From Bifidobacterium sp. (GTDB lineage: Bacteria > Actinomycetota > Actinomycetes > Actinomycetales > Bifidobacteriaceae): DNA of 64,000 nt. Position numbers and translations under genes: made by a program. Shown piece after piece: positions 20,994 through 30,994 of the stretch. The stretch is taken from the NCBI GenBank assembly GCA_024104275.1, contig JAGGHK010000003.1:1-64000 (forward strand), in the 5' to 3' direction. The notes under the pieces were generated by a model. That model was not told where the DNA came from and made no database searches. It saw only the letters and a program-made list of their open reading frames with translations. How positions within the stretch are numbered: position 1 is the stretch's first letter; every line of letters starts with the position of its first letter.

Positions 20994-21290
20994 TCAGTTG
21001 CCGAAGATGTCGATCGACTGGCCCTCGGCGACCGTGACGATCGCGCGCTTCTGATTGACGCGCTGACCGAATCCGGTACGAGTGCGCTGGCGTTTGCCGG
21101 CGCGGTTGAGGGTATTGACGTTCGTCACCTTGACATTGAAGATTTTTTCGACGGCCTGCTTGATCTGAACCTTGTTGGCATCAGGAGCGACCACGAAAGT
21201 GTACTGACCACGGTCACCGGCGGCATAGCTCTTTTCGGAGACTACCGGCTTGATGATGACATCGTGGGCGGGATTGTGAATAGCTACCAT
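20994..21290 (-). CDS. rplW: 50S ribosomal protein L23
   Basis: L23 docks trigger factor and SRP at the tunnel exit. The 98-residue product contains [20 protein letters not shown] and [20 protein letters not shown], as expected for bacterial L23. It follows rplD after 5 bp. Confidence 0.96.
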   Translation of the reverse strand: MVAIHNPAHDVIIKPVVSEKSYAAGDRGQYTFVVAPDANKVQIKQAVEKIFNVKVTNVNTLNRAGKRQRTRTGFGQRVNQKRAIVTVAEGQSIDIFGN

Positions 21291-21295
21291 ATCGT

Positions 21296-21955
21296 TCAGG
21301 CCTCCTTGGGCTCAGTCTTGGCGGCGACGAAGGCATCGAAGCCTTCCTTGCTGAAGACGACATACTGAGCGGTAACCACATCGTAGGTGTTGAGCTGATC
21401 TGCGAAGAGCACATGCACCGTCGGGATGTTGCGAACGGAAAGCCACTCGTTGACGTTGTCGCGCGAAAGCACGACAGTGGTGAACTCGTTCTGGCTTACC
21501 GGGGTGAGCGCTGCAACGGCGGCCTTGGTGGACGGAGTGTCCTTGATGCCAAAGTCGACGACGGCGACGCGACCGGCGTTCGCACGGTTGGAAAGCACAT
21601 AGCGCAGTGCGCCGGCCTTCATCTTCTTGGGAGTGCGCTGCGAGTAATCGCGCGGCACCGGGCCGTGAGCGATACCACCGTGAACCCACTGAGGAGCGCG
21701 GATCGAGCCCTGACGAGCGCGACCGGTACCCTTCTGCTTCCACGGCTTCTTGCCGCCACCGGAGACATCGCCACGGCTCTTGACCGCGTGCGTGCCCTGA
21801 CGGGCTGCGGCGAGCTGAGCGACGACCACCTGGTGAATCAGCGGAACGTGAGCCTCGACCTCTTCATTGGAGATGCCGAAAATCTCGACCGGCGCCTCAA
21901 CGGTGCCAGCGGACTTGCCCTTGGCGTCGGTGACATTGAGTGTTACGTTTGCCAT
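21296..21955 (-). CDS. rplD: 50S ribosomal protein L4
   Basis: L4 is a tunnel-lining large-subunit protein. In E. coli it also autoregulates the S10 operon, which cannot be assessed here. The 219-residue product has [40 protein letters not shown] and [20 protein letters not shown], the conserved loop and core. It follows rplC after 6 bp. Confidence 0.97.
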   Translation of the reverse strand: MANVTLNVTDAKGKSAGTVEAPVEIFGISNEEVEAHVPLIHQVVVAQLAAARQGTHAVKSRGDVSGGGKKPWKQKGTGRARQGSIRAPQWVHGGIAHGPVPRDYSQRTPKKMKAGALRYVLSNRANAGRVAVVDFGIKDTPSTKAAVAALTPVSQNEFTTVVLSRDNVNEWLSVRNIPTVHVLFADQLNTYDVVTAQYVVFSKEGFDAFVAAKTEPKEA

Positions 21956-21961
21956 GGTTTA

Positions 21962-22615
21962 TCAGGCTCCCTTCACAGCCGAACGAAGCAGAACGATGCC
22001 ACCCTTGGGTCCTGGAAGAGCACCCTTGATGGCGATGATGCCGTTCTCCGTATCGGAGGAAACGACCTGAAGGTTCTGCACGGTGGAAGTGACATGGCCC
22101 ATACGACCGGCCATACGCTTGCCCTTCAAAATACGGCTCGGCGTAGCGCATGCACCGACAGAGCCGGGGCGACGCTCGTTCTTGTGAGAGCCGTGAGTAC
22201 GACGATAGGACTTGAAGCCCCAACGCTTGATGGTTCCGGCAAAGCCCTTGCCCTTGGTCGTACCGGTGACGTCCACCTCGGCACCGTCAGCGAACAAGTC
22301 GGCGGTCAGTTCCTGACCGGGCTTGAACTCGTCGACGTTGTCCGTGCGGACTTCGACCAGATGACGACGCGGGGTGACGCCCGCCTTCGCGAAATGACCA
22401 GCCATGGGCTTGGTCACTTTGGTGGGATCAATCTGACCATAGCCAAGCTGAACGGCCTTGTAGCCGTCGCTCTCTTCGGTCTTGACGCAGGTGACCACGT
22501 TGGTGGACACATCTACGAGCGTCACGGGAACGAAGAAACCCTGTTCGTCCCAAACCTGCGACATACCAAGCTTGCGGCCCAGCAGTGCAGAACGATTTGC
22601 TTTCTGCAACGACAT
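21962..22615 (-). CDS. rplC: 50S ribosomal protein L3
   Basis: L3 reaches towards the peptidyl transferase centre and initiates 50S assembly. The 217-residue product contains LLGRKLGMSQVWDEQGFFVP, VTGTTKGKGFAGTIKRWGF and GSVGACATPSRILKGKRMAG, all family signatures. It lies between rpsJ and rplD. Confidence 0.97.
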   Translation of the reverse strand: MSLQKANRSALLGRKLGMSQVWDEQGFFVPVTLVDVSTNVVTCVKTEESDGYKAVQLGYGQIDPTKVTKPMAGHFAKAGVTPRRHLVEVRTDNVDEFKPGQELTADLFADGAEVDVTGTTKGKGFAGTIKRWGFKSYRRTHGSHKNERRPGSVGACATPSRILKGKRMAGRMGHVTSTVQNLQVVSSDTENGIIAIKGALPGPKGGIVLLRSAVKGA

Positions 22616-22629
22616 GCTTCTCCCCTCCT

Positions 22630-22938
22630 TTAAAGCTTGATCTCGATATTGACATCCGCAGGCAAATCGATATGCATCAATGAATCCACGGCCTTAGGGG
22701 TCGGGTCCACGATGTCGATGAGGCGCTTATGAGTGCGCATCTCGAATTGCTCGCGAGAATCCTTGTATTTATGAGGAGAACGAATTACCACAAAGACGTT
22801 CTTCTCAGTAGGCAGAGGAACCGGGCCCACCACAGTGGCGCCCGCGTTCGTGACCGTCTCGACGATTTTCTTCGCCGATTGGTCGATGACCTCATGGTCA
22901 TAGGACTTAAGCCTGATGCGGATTTTCTGTCCCGCCAT
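22630..22938 (-). CDS. rpsJ: 30S ribosomal protein S10
   Basis: S10 is a 30S head protein that also acts as NusE in antitermination. The 102-residue product [20 protein letters not shown]... contains [20 protein letters not shown] and ends in [12 protein letters not shown]. It is the first gene of the ribosomal block and is preceded by a 462-bp gap, so the main promoter should lie upstream. Confidence 0.98.
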   Translation of the reverse strand: MAGQKIRIRLKSYDHEVIDQSAKKIVETVTNAGATVVGPVPLPTEKNVFVVIRSPHKYKDSREQFEMRTHKRLIDIVDPTPKAVDSLMHIDLPADVNIEIKL

Positions 22939-23094
22939 TGCCGTCCGCCCTTTCTAGCGATTGTTGACATTACCAACCCGTTTTAAGGACACCGGCGCGT
23001 ACGACCCCCGGGAAATCCCGTGGCCTTAACCACATCAGTGTGCAGCACTACAGCGCCTTCGAGAGGACGGCACCGGGCTGCACTCGCTCTTTTT

Positions 23095-23123
23095 CTTACA
23101 ATTTGCGAGCCCAAAACAGGCAA
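23095..23123 (-). promoter_or_regulatory. Candidate promoter of the S10 operon
   Basis: In the 462-bp gap between rpsJ and adhE, the minus strand has TTGCCT (23118-23123) and TGTAAG (23095-23100) with a 17-bp spacer. Each matches 4 of 6 consensus bases. It lies about 160 bp before the rpsJ start, which leaves a long leader. The assignment is by eye only. Confidence 0.35.
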
Positions 23124-23316
23124 CTGTTCTATTAAAGCATTCGGGGGCTACTAGAAAAATTCGGGCGTGTCGTTGGCATTACTTGGATTTGCGCTACTTT
23201 GCATATTACTTTCATGTAATTTCCATTGTATCGGGACAATCTGAATTTCCCGTAAACAGCCCTTTCGAAATGTCTGCTTTTTGAATTATAAACCGTACAA
23301 ATACAACCTCATATAC

Positions 23317-23355
23317 CAATTATCCCTGCCATTACGTAAACGACAGGGATAATTG
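23317..23355 (-). terminator. Hairpin terminator after adhE
   Basis: CAATTATCCCTG at 23317-23328 pairs perfectly with CAGGGATAATTG at 23344-23355 around a 15-nt loop, 46 bp past the adhE stop. T tracts occur on the plus-strand side, and weaker T-rich sequence follows on the minus side. The phrase GCTATCAGCTTT is also duplicated at about 23371 and 23398, the second copy covering the adhE stop. Confidence 0.55.
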
Positions 23356-23400
23356 ATTTTTCTATTTTAAGCTATCAGCTTTTATCACAATTTACGGCTA

Positions 23401-26166
23401 TCAGCTTTCGAGCACATCCGCTTCGGAACCGGCAGCCGCGGCCTCGCGCTCGAGACGACGGGCGTGGCCCTCGGCCTGGGAGACGCCGTAGTAGGCCGCG
23501 ATGGCAATGTCCTTCATATCCTCGATCTGCGGGATGCGCGGGTTCGCAGGGGTGCACTGGTCCTCGTAGGCGCGCATGCCGATCTGGTCCAAGATGCTCC
23601 AGAAATACTCCTCGTCGACGCCGCACTGCTGGAAGCTGGAATCCATACCGAGCTTGTTGTCGCGGTAATCCTCCACCGCGAGCGCAAGGTTCTCTACGCC
23701 TTCCTCGGGGCTTTTGCCCGGATCAACGCCAAGCACGCGGGCGAATTCCTGGTAACGTTCCGGAGCGACGTACTTGCTGTACTTCGGCCAGCTCGTAGGC
23801 TCCTGCGGAATCGAGCCGTTGTAGCGGATAACGTAAGGCAGGAGGATCGCGTTGGTGTGGCCATGGGCCACGTCGCACAGCGCGCCGATGGTGTGGGCCA
23901 TGCCGTGGCACATCCCAAGGAAGGCGGAACCGAAGGCCATGCCCGCCATCGTGCCGGCGTTGTGCATCTTCTCCTGCGCTTGCTTTTTGGCTTCGCCGGG
24001 CTCCGCGCAAACCGAGGTCTCGAGATTGTCCCAGATGAGCTTGGCGGCGTGCAGGGCCATGCCATCGGTGAAATCGTTGGCGTAGACGGAGACGTAGGAC
24101 TCCATGCAGTGCGTCAGCGCGTCGAAACCGGTGTTGCTGGCCAGCGTCTTCGGCTGGGTGCGGGCGAGGACCGGATCGACGATGGCGACCGACGGGGTCA
24201 GCGCGTAATCGGTGATCGGGTACTTGTAGCCGGTCTTGTGGTCGGTGATCACCGCGAACGGCGTGACCTCTGAGCCGGTGCCGGAAGACGTCGGGATACA
24301 CACCAGCTTGGCCTTGCTGCCGAGCGGCGGGATGCGGAAGGCACGTTTGCGGATGTCGAAGAACTTTTCACGCACGTCATCGAAAGAGATTTCGGGGTGC
24401 TCGTAGAGCAGCCACATGATCTTGGCCGCATCCATCGGCGAACCGCCGCCCACCGCGATGATGGTGTCGGGGCGAAACTCGTCGCGCATCATGGCCGCGC
24501 CGCGCTCTACGGTTTCGACGGAGGGTTCCGGCTCGATGTAATCGATGATGCGGAACGTGGCCGGCTCCGTACGGCTGCGCAGCTGGTCGATGACCTTGTC
24601 GATCACACCGAGCTGCTCCATGACCTTGTCGCAGACGATGACCACACGGCGGATATTGTACATATCGCGCAGGTAACGGATGGCGTTCGGCTCGAAATAG
24701 GTCTTCGGCGGGACTTTGAACCATTGCATGTTGTTGTTCCTCCGTGCGATGCGCTTGATGTTCAGCAGATTGACGGCCTGAACGTTGCCGGAGACGGAAT
24801 TGCCGCCGTAGGAGCCGCATCCGAGCGTCAGGGACGGGGCGACGGCGTTGTAGATGTCGCCGATGCCGCCGAGCGCCGACGGTTGGTTCCAAATGACGCG
24901 GCAGGCATGCATGCGCAAGCCGTAGCGGCGGACGAGGTCATGGTCGTCGGAATGGATGACGGCGGTGTGGCCGGCCCCGAACCTGAGCATGCCCTCACAC
25001 ATTCTGAAACCCTGTTCCTCGGTGTCGAAGCGGAGCATGGCGTGGACAGGGCAGAGCTTTTCGAGGGTGAGCGGCTCCTGCTCCCCCACTTCCTTACATT
25101 CGGCCACAAGGATCGTCGCGTCGTCGGGGATGGTGAAGCCGGCTTCGCGGGCGATGTATTGCGGGGATTTGCCGGGAACGACGGAATTGAGCTTCGGGGT
25201 CTTGCCGGAGTACGCGGTGCAGCCGAACATGTACTGCTCGAGCTTCGCCTTTTCATCGGCGTTGACGAAGTACGCCTTGCGGCGTTTCAGTTCGCCGGCA
25301 AGAGCGTCATAGACGTCGGTGTGGGCGATGATGCCCTGCTCGGTGGCGCAAATCATGCCGTAATCGAAGTGCTTGGAAAGCACCAAGTCGTTGGCCACGC
25401 GCTTGACATCGACATTCACGTCGACGTAGGCGGGAGCGTTGCCGGCACCCACGCCGAGCGCGGGCTTGCCGGAGGAATACGCGGCCTTGACCATGCCGGG
25501 ACCACCGGTTGCAAGAATCGTAGCGATATCGGGGTGGGTCATCAACGCGCCCGTGGCTTCGGTCGAGGGATGTTCGATCCACTGGATGCAGTCTTTCGGA
25601 GCACCGGCGGCCACGGCGGCATCACGCACAATGCGTGCGGCCTCGGCGGAGCACTTCTGGGCAAACGGGTGGAAGCCGAAGACGATCGGGCAACGGGTCT
25701 TGAGCGCAATCAGCGACTTGAAGATCGTGGTGGAGGTCGGGTTGGTGACCGGGGTGACGCCCGCGACCACGCCGACCGGCTCCGCCACCTCGTCGATGCC
25801 CATCACTTCGTCCTCTCGGATGATGCCGACGGTCTTCTGACCAGCCAGGTAATGCGTGACGTGCTCGCAGGCGAAGATGTTCTTGATGGCCTTGTCTTCC
25901 ACCAGGCCACGGCCCGTCTCACGCACGGCCATATCGGCCAGCACCAAGTGCTTGTTGAGCGCGGCGACCGAGGCCTTGGCGACGATGCGGTCTACCTGCT
26001 CCTGGTTCAGTTTCTCGAATTGGTTCAATGCCTCGACGCCGCGGGCGACCAGCTGGTCCACCTCGCGCCTGAAGTCCGGCTTCTCGTTCGTTGTGGTTTT
26101 GGTTTCGGTTTTCATTGAAGTTTTCGTAGCGGGTGAAGTCCCGGCGTTCTTAGGTTGTACAGTCAT
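23401..26166 (-). CDS. adhE: Bifunctional acetaldehyde-CoA/alcohol dehydrogenase AdhE
   Basis: AdhE reduces acetyl-CoA to acetaldehyde and then ethanol, oxidising two NADH; in bifidobacteria it balances redox at the end of the bifid shunt. The 921-residue fusion has an N-terminal aldehyde dehydrogenase domain (about 35-480) with the catalytic Cys in GMICATEQG. The C-terminal iron-dependent alcohol dehydrogenase domain (about 490-890) has the NAD loop GGGSPMDAAKIMW and the metal-ligand stretch CHGMAHTIGA..AHGHTNA. A Thr/Lys-rich N-terminal extension of about 30 residues precedes the core. The gene is monocistronic. A perfect TGTGA-N6-TCACA palindrome lies 52-67 bp before the start. Confidence 0.97.
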   Translation of the reverse strand: MTVQPKNAGTSPATKTSMKTETKTTTNEKPDFRREVDQLVARGVEALNQFEKLNQEQVDRIVAKASVAALNKHLVLADMAVRETGRGLVEDKAIKNIFACEHVTHYLAGQKTVGIIREDEVMGIDEVAEPVGVVAGVTPVTNPTSTTIFKSLIALKTRCPIVFGFHPFAQKCSAEAARIVRDAAVAAGAPKDCIQWIEHPSTEATGALMTHPDIATILATGGPGMVKAAYSSGKPALGVGAGNAPAYVDVNVDVKRVANDLVLSKHFDYGMICATEQGIIAHTDVYDALAGELKRRKAYFVNADEKAKLEQYMFGCTAYSGKTPKLNSVVPGKSPQYIAREAGFTIPDDATILVAECKEVGEQEPLTLEKLCPVHAMLRFDTEEQGFRMCEGMLRFGAGHTAVIHSDDHDLVRRYGLRMHACRVIWNQPSALGGIGDIYNAVAPSLTLGCGSYGGNSVSGNVQAVNLLNIKRIARRNNNMQWFKVPPKTYFEPNAIRYLRDMYNIRRVVIVCDKVMEQLGVIDKVIDQLRSRTEPATFRIIDYIEPEPSVETVERGAAMMRDEFRPDTIIAVGGGSPMDAAKIMWLLYEHPEISFDDVREKFFDIRKRAFRIPPLGSKAKLVCIPTSSGTGSEVTPFAVITDHKTGYKYPITDYALTPSVAIVDPVLARTQPKTLASNTGFDALTHCMESYVSVYANDFTDGMALHAAKLIWDNLETSVCAEPGEAKKQAQEKMHNAGTMAGMAFGSAFLGMCHGMAHTIGALCDVAHGHTNAILLPYVIRYNGSIPQEPTSWPKYSKYVAPERYQEFARVLGVDPGKSPEEGVENLALAVEDYRDNKLGMDSSFQQCGVDEEYFWSILDQIGMRAYEDQCTPANPRIPQIEDMKDIAIAAYYGVSQAEGHARRLEREAAAAGSEADVLES

Positions 26167-26217
26167 GACTCCCCTTTCTGTTCGCAGTCATGTTCGCGTC
26201 ACACACCGCTTGCGCTA

Positions 26218-26233
26218 TGTGAGGCAAGTCACA
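26218..26233. promoter_or_regulatory. TGTGA-N6-TCACA operator upstream of adhE (Rex-like)
   Basis: The 16-bp perfect palindrome TGTGAGGCAAGTCACA lies about 52 bp before the adhE start, immediately downstream of a TATACT -10-like hexamer on the minus strand. The outer bases match both the Rex core (TGTGA..TCACA) and the CRP/FNR core. Rex is the NADH-sensing repressor of adhE in many Gram-positives, and an operator just past the -10 would repress, so I favour Rex. The remaining gap to 26656 holds a terminator and AT-rich DNA with no gene. Confidence 0.5.
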
Positions 26234-26473
26234 GTATAACGGGACAACGCTACGTTTTTTGTTTTGTTTTGGCTTGAGGTTTTACAAGCCATATTCTGTT
26301 CGTTTTACGTGTCGTAAGCGCACAAATTTGCTAGCTTTTTGTGACTAACAGGCCGTTGGAGTGTTCATCCGCACAAAAACGAACATCGCGCTTGATCTCG
26401 GCTGAATCTCGTTAACGTTCACAGCCTAGAGAATCAGCCAAACATATCATTCTCTATTCTGTGAGCAGATACG

Positions 26474-26522
26474 AAAAAACGGCGGCAACCACGAATGGAC
26501 GAACCAATCGTGACTGCCGCCG
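26474..26522 (-). terminator. Rho-independent terminator of the VOC gene
   Basis: On the minus strand CGGCGGCAGTCACGATT pairs with AATCGTGACTGCCGCCG-like sequence (CGGCGGCA / TGCCGCCG stem) and is followed by six T residues. It lies about 135 bp past the stop at 26656. Confidence 0.8.
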
Positions 26523-26655
26523 CAACGTTTAGCGAAGCACATACGCCTGTGAACGTATCGGCATCGCCTTCTCGGTAAGCTAAGTATTACAAACTCTGAC
26601 AATGCCTCTCGTTACCTGGACTGCAAACCTAACATCCTACTTATCTCAACTTATC

Positions 26656-27051
26656 TCAGAGAATCTGGCAGAACTCGATGGTCTCGCGGTTCGGGCCGTA
26701 GACGTTGAAGTAACGGATGCCGTTATCCCAGAAGGTGGGGATGCACTGGATTTCCTTGTCCTTCAAGTCCAGCCCGATCGCCTTGGCGTTTTCGAACGCG
26801 GCCTCGATATCCGAAGTATCGAACGCCCAGTGGTTGATGGCACCGTCCTTCATCGCCACTGGGTCGCCCTCCCAGGTTTCGATGGTCAGGTGGCCGTAAC
26901 GCAGAAACGCGCAACGGTTCTTGCCGTTGGGATACACACCCACAAGTTCAAAACCAAGCTTCTTGGTATAGAACTCGATGGTCTCGTCCAGATCCTTGGC
27001 GGGCATGCCGGAATGTTGCAGATCCGTGGTGAAATCGGACATTGGCTTCAT
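26656..27051 (-). CDS. VOC (glyoxalase/bleomycin resistance) family protein
   Basis: The 131-residue product has the two beta-alpha-beta-beta-beta modules of the vicinal oxygen chelate fold: LQHSGMPAKDLDETIEFYTK and NHWAFDTSDIEAAFENAKA. It ends GIRYFNVYGPNRETIEFCQI, with metal-ligand-like H13, H77 and the terminal Glu. Such proteins act as lactoylglutathione lyase-like or dioxygenase-like enzymes or as binding proteins, and the substrate cannot be told. The ATG at 27051 follows AAAGGAG by 6 nt and is chosen over an upstream in-frame start at 27225. It is a single gene between two terminators. Confidence 0.85.
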   Translation of the reverse strand: MKPMSDFTTDLQHSGMPAKDLDETIEFYTKKLGFELVGVYPNGKNRCAFLRYGHLTIETWEGDPVAMKDGAINHWAFDTSDIEAAFENAKAIGLDLKDKEIQCIPTFWDNGIRYFNVYGPNRETIEFCQIL

Positions 27052-27162
27052 AATGAACTCCTTTGTAGATGACCCTTGCAGCTTTTCTGTACTCCATGCC
27101 GAATTTAATTGGTCACCTTGACGAGAGACTATTAATGACCCAGCAGGCGGACTATCAATATG

Positions 27163-27199
27163 AAAAATCCCTCCGCAACCATTTGGTTGAGAGGGATTT
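27163..27199 (-). terminator. Rho-independent terminator of rplM-rpsI
   Basis: On the minus strand AAATCCCTC pairs with GAGGGATTT, with an inner CAACC/GGTTG stem, followed by TTTTTC. It begins 23 bp past the rpsI stop. Confidence 0.85.
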
Positions 27200-27221
27200 G
27201 TAACAGCCTTGAAAGCGAAAA

Positions 27222-27713
27222 TCAACGCTTCGAGAACTGAGGCGCACGACGTGCCTTGTGCAGACCCGCCTTCTTGCGCTCCACGACGCGGGCGTCGCGG
27301 GTGAGGAAGCCGGCCTTCTTCAAAGCCGGACGGTTGGCCTCACGGTCGATGGCGTTCAGCGCACGGGCCACGCCGAGGCGGATGGCACCGGCCTGACCGG
27401 TGGTACCGCCACCCTCGACGATGACGTTGATGTCGAACTTGTTCTCAAGCTTCAGCAGAACAATCGGGGAGTTGACCTCGCGCTGCTGCAGACGGGAGGG
27501 GAAGAACTCCTCCAGGGTGCGTCCGTTGATGGTCCACTTGCCGGATCCGGGAACCAAGCGCACGCGGGCGATGGCTTCCTTGCGGCGCCCCGTGCCATAG
27601 CCCGGGGCAATCGTGGAAGCACCAGTGCCAGCACCGGCGTTGGTTTCAGTAGTAAATGAAGTAAGTTCCTCTTCGGTCTCTTGAACCGCGGAGTTATTGG
27701 TTTCTTCTGCCAT
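27222..27713 (-). CDS. rpsI: 30S ribosomal protein S9
   Basis: S9's C-terminal tail touches the P-site tRNA. The 163-residue product has an acidic, Thr-rich 45-residue N-terminal extension. The S9 core follows from [20 protein letters not shown] through [20 protein letters not shown], ending in the invariant SKR. It follows rplM with a 21-bp gap and is closed by a strong terminator. Confidence 0.97.
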   Translation of the reverse strand: MAEETNNSAVQETEEELTSFTTETNAGAGTGASTIAPGYGTGRRKEAIARVRLVPGSGKWTINGRTLEEFFPSRLQQREVNSPIVLLKLENKFDINVIVEGGGTTGQAGAIRLGVARALNAIDREANRPALKKAGFLTRDARVVERKKAGLHKARRAPQFSKR

Positions 27714-27734
27714 GATTCGTTATCTCCTCTCGGT

Positions 27735-28184
27735 TCACTTGACCTGCTGCGAAACCGCAGCGATCTCAACCGGCTGGGGCTTCTGCGGGGTGTGCGGGTG
27801 ATCGGGACCAGCGAAGACGTGGAGACGATCGAGTTCGACCTTGGACAGGCGGTTCTTCGGCATCATGCCCTTGACCGCTTCGCGGACGATGCGCTCAGGG
27901 TTCTTCTTGAGCAGATCGGCGTAGCTGTCGGCGCGAAGGCCGCCAGGACGACCGGAGTGCGCATAGAGCACCTTGTCCATCTTTTTGCCAGTCAACGCGA
28001 TCTTTTCGGCGTTGATGATGATCACGTGATCGCCCAAATCGGCGTTCGGAGCGAAGGTCGGCTTGTTCTTGCCGCGCAGCAAAAGCGCTGCCCTGGTTGC
28101 AAGCTTGCCCAGCACCACGTCGGTGGCGTCAATGATGTACCAGTCGTGAGTCAGATCAGCTGGCTTCGGTGTGAAAGTTTTCAC
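27735..28184 (-). CDS. rplM: 50S ribosomal protein L13
   Basis: L13 is an early-assembly 50S protein. The 149-residue product starts [20 protein letters not shown] and contains [20 protein letters not shown] and the L13 signature region [20 protein letters not shown]. It is first of the rplM-rpsI pair. The 194-bp leader upstream contains an imperfect stem at about 28271-28320 of unknown role. Confidence 0.97.
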   Translation of the reverse strand: MKTFTPKPADLTHDWYIIDATDVVLGKLATRAALLLRGKNKPTFAPNADLGDHVIIINAEKIALTGKKMDKVLYAHSGRPGGLRADSYADLLKKNPERIVREAVKGMMPKNRLSKVELDRLHVFAGPDHPHTPQKPQPVEIAAVSQQVK

Positions 28185-28378
28185 GAGTGTACCTTTTCTT
28201 TATATTGTGTTCCCGGCCAAATCGGCAAAACCTTGACGATGATGCCTTTCCGACCGCTTTATCCGTGGGCTCCCTGAAAGTCCTAGTGCGAGTGGGAAAG
28301 CGCTTTGAAGGACCCCTCTAGGGAAACACAACAACTCACTATTGTACCTAATCCCCTGACTAATCGCAACACGACACT

Positions 28379-30648
28379 TCAGCGCTTCATGGCGAGGCGA
28401 CGACGGCGGGCGCCGACCACGATTGCGGTCATCCCGGCGACAAGGGCAGGAAGCAGGATACGGTGCCACCATTCGCTCGAGGCGTTGCCTCCGGTCATGG
28501 GCAGAGCGGTGACCACGGGCAATGTGGTGTCGAAGGTCGCTGCCGTTGAAACGTTGGGCTCACCGGTGCCTACCAGCGTCGGCTCATCGGCGGCCGGGGA
28601 ATCCTTTGCCTGCATCTGCGAGTCGCCTTTCAGCAGAACCCCACTGGGCACCGGTAACGTGAACGTGCCGTCGCCGGAACCTGAAACGGGACAGGTCGCG
28701 CCGGGAATATCGGCAGTACCGGAATTGCAGGTCAGCGTCGTAAAGGCGGTCGATGAACCGGTCGGCCAGGTCACCGTCACGCTGAACTTCGTTTCCTTGA
28801 CACGCTGATCCTGTTTGGTCGTATCCCCGGAACTCATGACAGTGCCAAACACCGTGCGCGCCCCCTTGTTGAACGCAGCTCCTTCAATCGCGGGAGCGAC
28901 CACATCAGCCGACTTGCCCGTAGAGAACACATAATCCGAATTGCCATTGGATCCTGTCACCAGTCTTGCTCGGAACACATACGGCATCCCCTGACCAATA
29001 TGGTCAGCATCAGATAACGCCAACATCGGGAACGTAGCGGACCAACTACATGATGTTGAGGAACACGACGTCGTGTCCAGTGTCACGTCATCCGCAGCCG
29101 CAGGAGTGCCATCACCTGGAACCGTCGAACCCGGACTATCCTTCGGCATCAGCGCGACCTCTATCTTGTCGCCAGCCTGCAAAGCATAGATTCCACCACC
29201 TTGTGGAACCGTACCGGAGACCTTTACCTTACCGGCTTCTCCACCGCCCATCCACGAGAACAACACGTCATTCGACACCGTAGGAGCTGGAACCCACACG
29301 CCATAAAGCGTCACATCATCAGTCGGCGTATAAGAACTGCTTAAAGAATATGTCGGAGAAGTGGCATTAGCATCCTCACTCCATCCAAGCAGCCGATAAC
29401 CGGTACGTGAAAAACCAGAACCAGAAGCCAACGTAACACCGGGATTATCGGGCCATCCGCCCTTGACTGTGTCAGCTGTCCCCGTTCCTCCATTGGCATT
29501 AAACGTAACAGAATAAGGACGACCGTACAACCTAGTCTCTGTGACACTAGGTATACCGTCAGTGTATGGCTTAATGGAGCAAGGACTGTCTTTACAAGAA
29601 AGCGTCACATCACGCCATGTTGTATCAGCTTCCCAATTAGGGTCGGTCGAACTGTTATCAGGAGTTCCGGCCCCATCATACACAAATGAATAGTATGGTA
29701 CATGGATATTCTTCGGCCATTTAATGAACCTGAGAGTCTGACCATCACCGGCAAAAATACCGTCAAACCCGTTATGTGTTTGCACTGACGAAAGATTCCA
29801 TCTAGACAAATCCAAAGATACTAATGATGGGCAATCTCTAAATATTTGATTGATGCTAGTTGCCCGAGACATATTCCAATACTCTATCCCAGTAATCGAT
29901 GAAAGTTTTTCATCACACTGAAACATTCCTTGGAAAAGGCCATGCTGTAGATTGCTTAAATCTAGCTTAGTAACATCTGCACTCTTTAGTTCCAACATAC
30001 CAATAAACAAGGCAGATACACATAATGCATACACATGAGTGGACACAATAATCTTCGTCACATTATTAGTGTAATACCACCCGCCATTAGGAGTATGTCC
30101 AATCCATGGAATCATTCGAACATTACCACCATAATTCGGAATTGTTCCGCTTTCGAGTTCAAGCACACAGTCATTGCCGTCACCGCTAAGTTGGATGTTA
30201 TAAAGTAGGGTTCCACCGGTACCCGTCCATGGCGTATGCAGCGGAACCGTATTGCACGTAACACCTTGCGGCGAAACAACCGGCGTGGTTTGTGGCGGAT
30301 CGGATTGAGGGGCTAGTTGTGCCGAATTATTCGTAACAGCGGAATCGGGCTGTATGGCAAGCCCCCCCCCCCGCTTGAATTTTCATCGGCAGGAGATACC
30401 GGACTTGAGTCAGATGAAGCGGAAGCGGCAGATGCAGAAGCCGAAGAAGGTTGTCCTTGAGCCGAAGAATCCTGATGAGACGCAGATTGCGAAGTCGCAG
30501 ATTCCTTGGAAGTTTCAGCAGAAGACTGCGACGGAGCGGATGCATCAGGGCTTCCGGCCGCGAACGCAGCGGGCTGGGCGATGCCGAACGATACGGCCAA
30601 TGCGACGAACCCCATCAGCAACCTGCCAACCGTCCTGCGCATACCCAT
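28379..30648 (-). CDS. LPXTG surface protein, BspA-like, split by a poly-G tract (phase-OFF)
   Basis: The N-terminal reading frame (30648 down to 30313) has a signal peptide ending AAFA and a Ser/Ala-rich linker, then runs through 11 G residues and stops 17 codons later. The downstream part is open in another frame from about 30382 to 28379. It carries a DUF285/BspA-like leucine-rich region (DVTKLDLSNLQHGLFQGMF), an InlB-type repeat (TFNANGGTGTADTV..TLYGVW), Ig-like stretches, the sortase motif LPMTG, a hydrophobic anchor and a basic RRRR tail. Adding one G (12) or losing two (9) joins the frames into about 756 residues. AGGGGAG precedes the ATG at 30648. The middle section (29.3-30.2 kb) is AT-richer than its surroundings. 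The likely role is adhesion. Confidence 0.8.
30362..30372 (-). repeat. Poly-G tract (11 G on the coding strand), phase-variation switch
   Basis: Eleven consecutive C on the plus strand lie inside the coding region of the LPXTG protein, just after the signal peptide/linker. Slipped-strand changes of tract length would switch the frame. 9 or 12 G give the full protein, and 11 G as here gives a truncated secreted peptide. Confidence 0.8.
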
Positions 30649-30994
30649 AACGACTCCCCTTCGCATACATCACAACCACAACATCAAACAACCCTGTAAG
30701 CAGTAACCAACCGATGCGATACTGCACACTCACTCTTCAACTATACACAACGGTGGTCACATTTTGCGCTGCATCTTCAAGTCATAACCCAAACAGCCGC
30801 CCATCAACACCGAACACCGCCGAAACAGGAGTTCCACAAAGCGAACCCGCCCATTCAACATGTAACCGCGATGCACATCGAGACGACAAGCGTATGCCCG
30901 AAAGACATAACAGCACGAACACAGCGTGACGGAAGTGAAATAACCCTTCCGACGCAACAGCCACTTTCCCAGCATTGTCTTCACGGGCACTTAG

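Noticed and set aside
28271-28320. Imperfect stem (TCCCT..AGGGA with inner GTCCT..AGGAC) upstream of rplM
   Set aside because: The loop is long and no T run follows on either strand. It may be an RNA leader structure, but there is too little to call a terminator or riboswitch.
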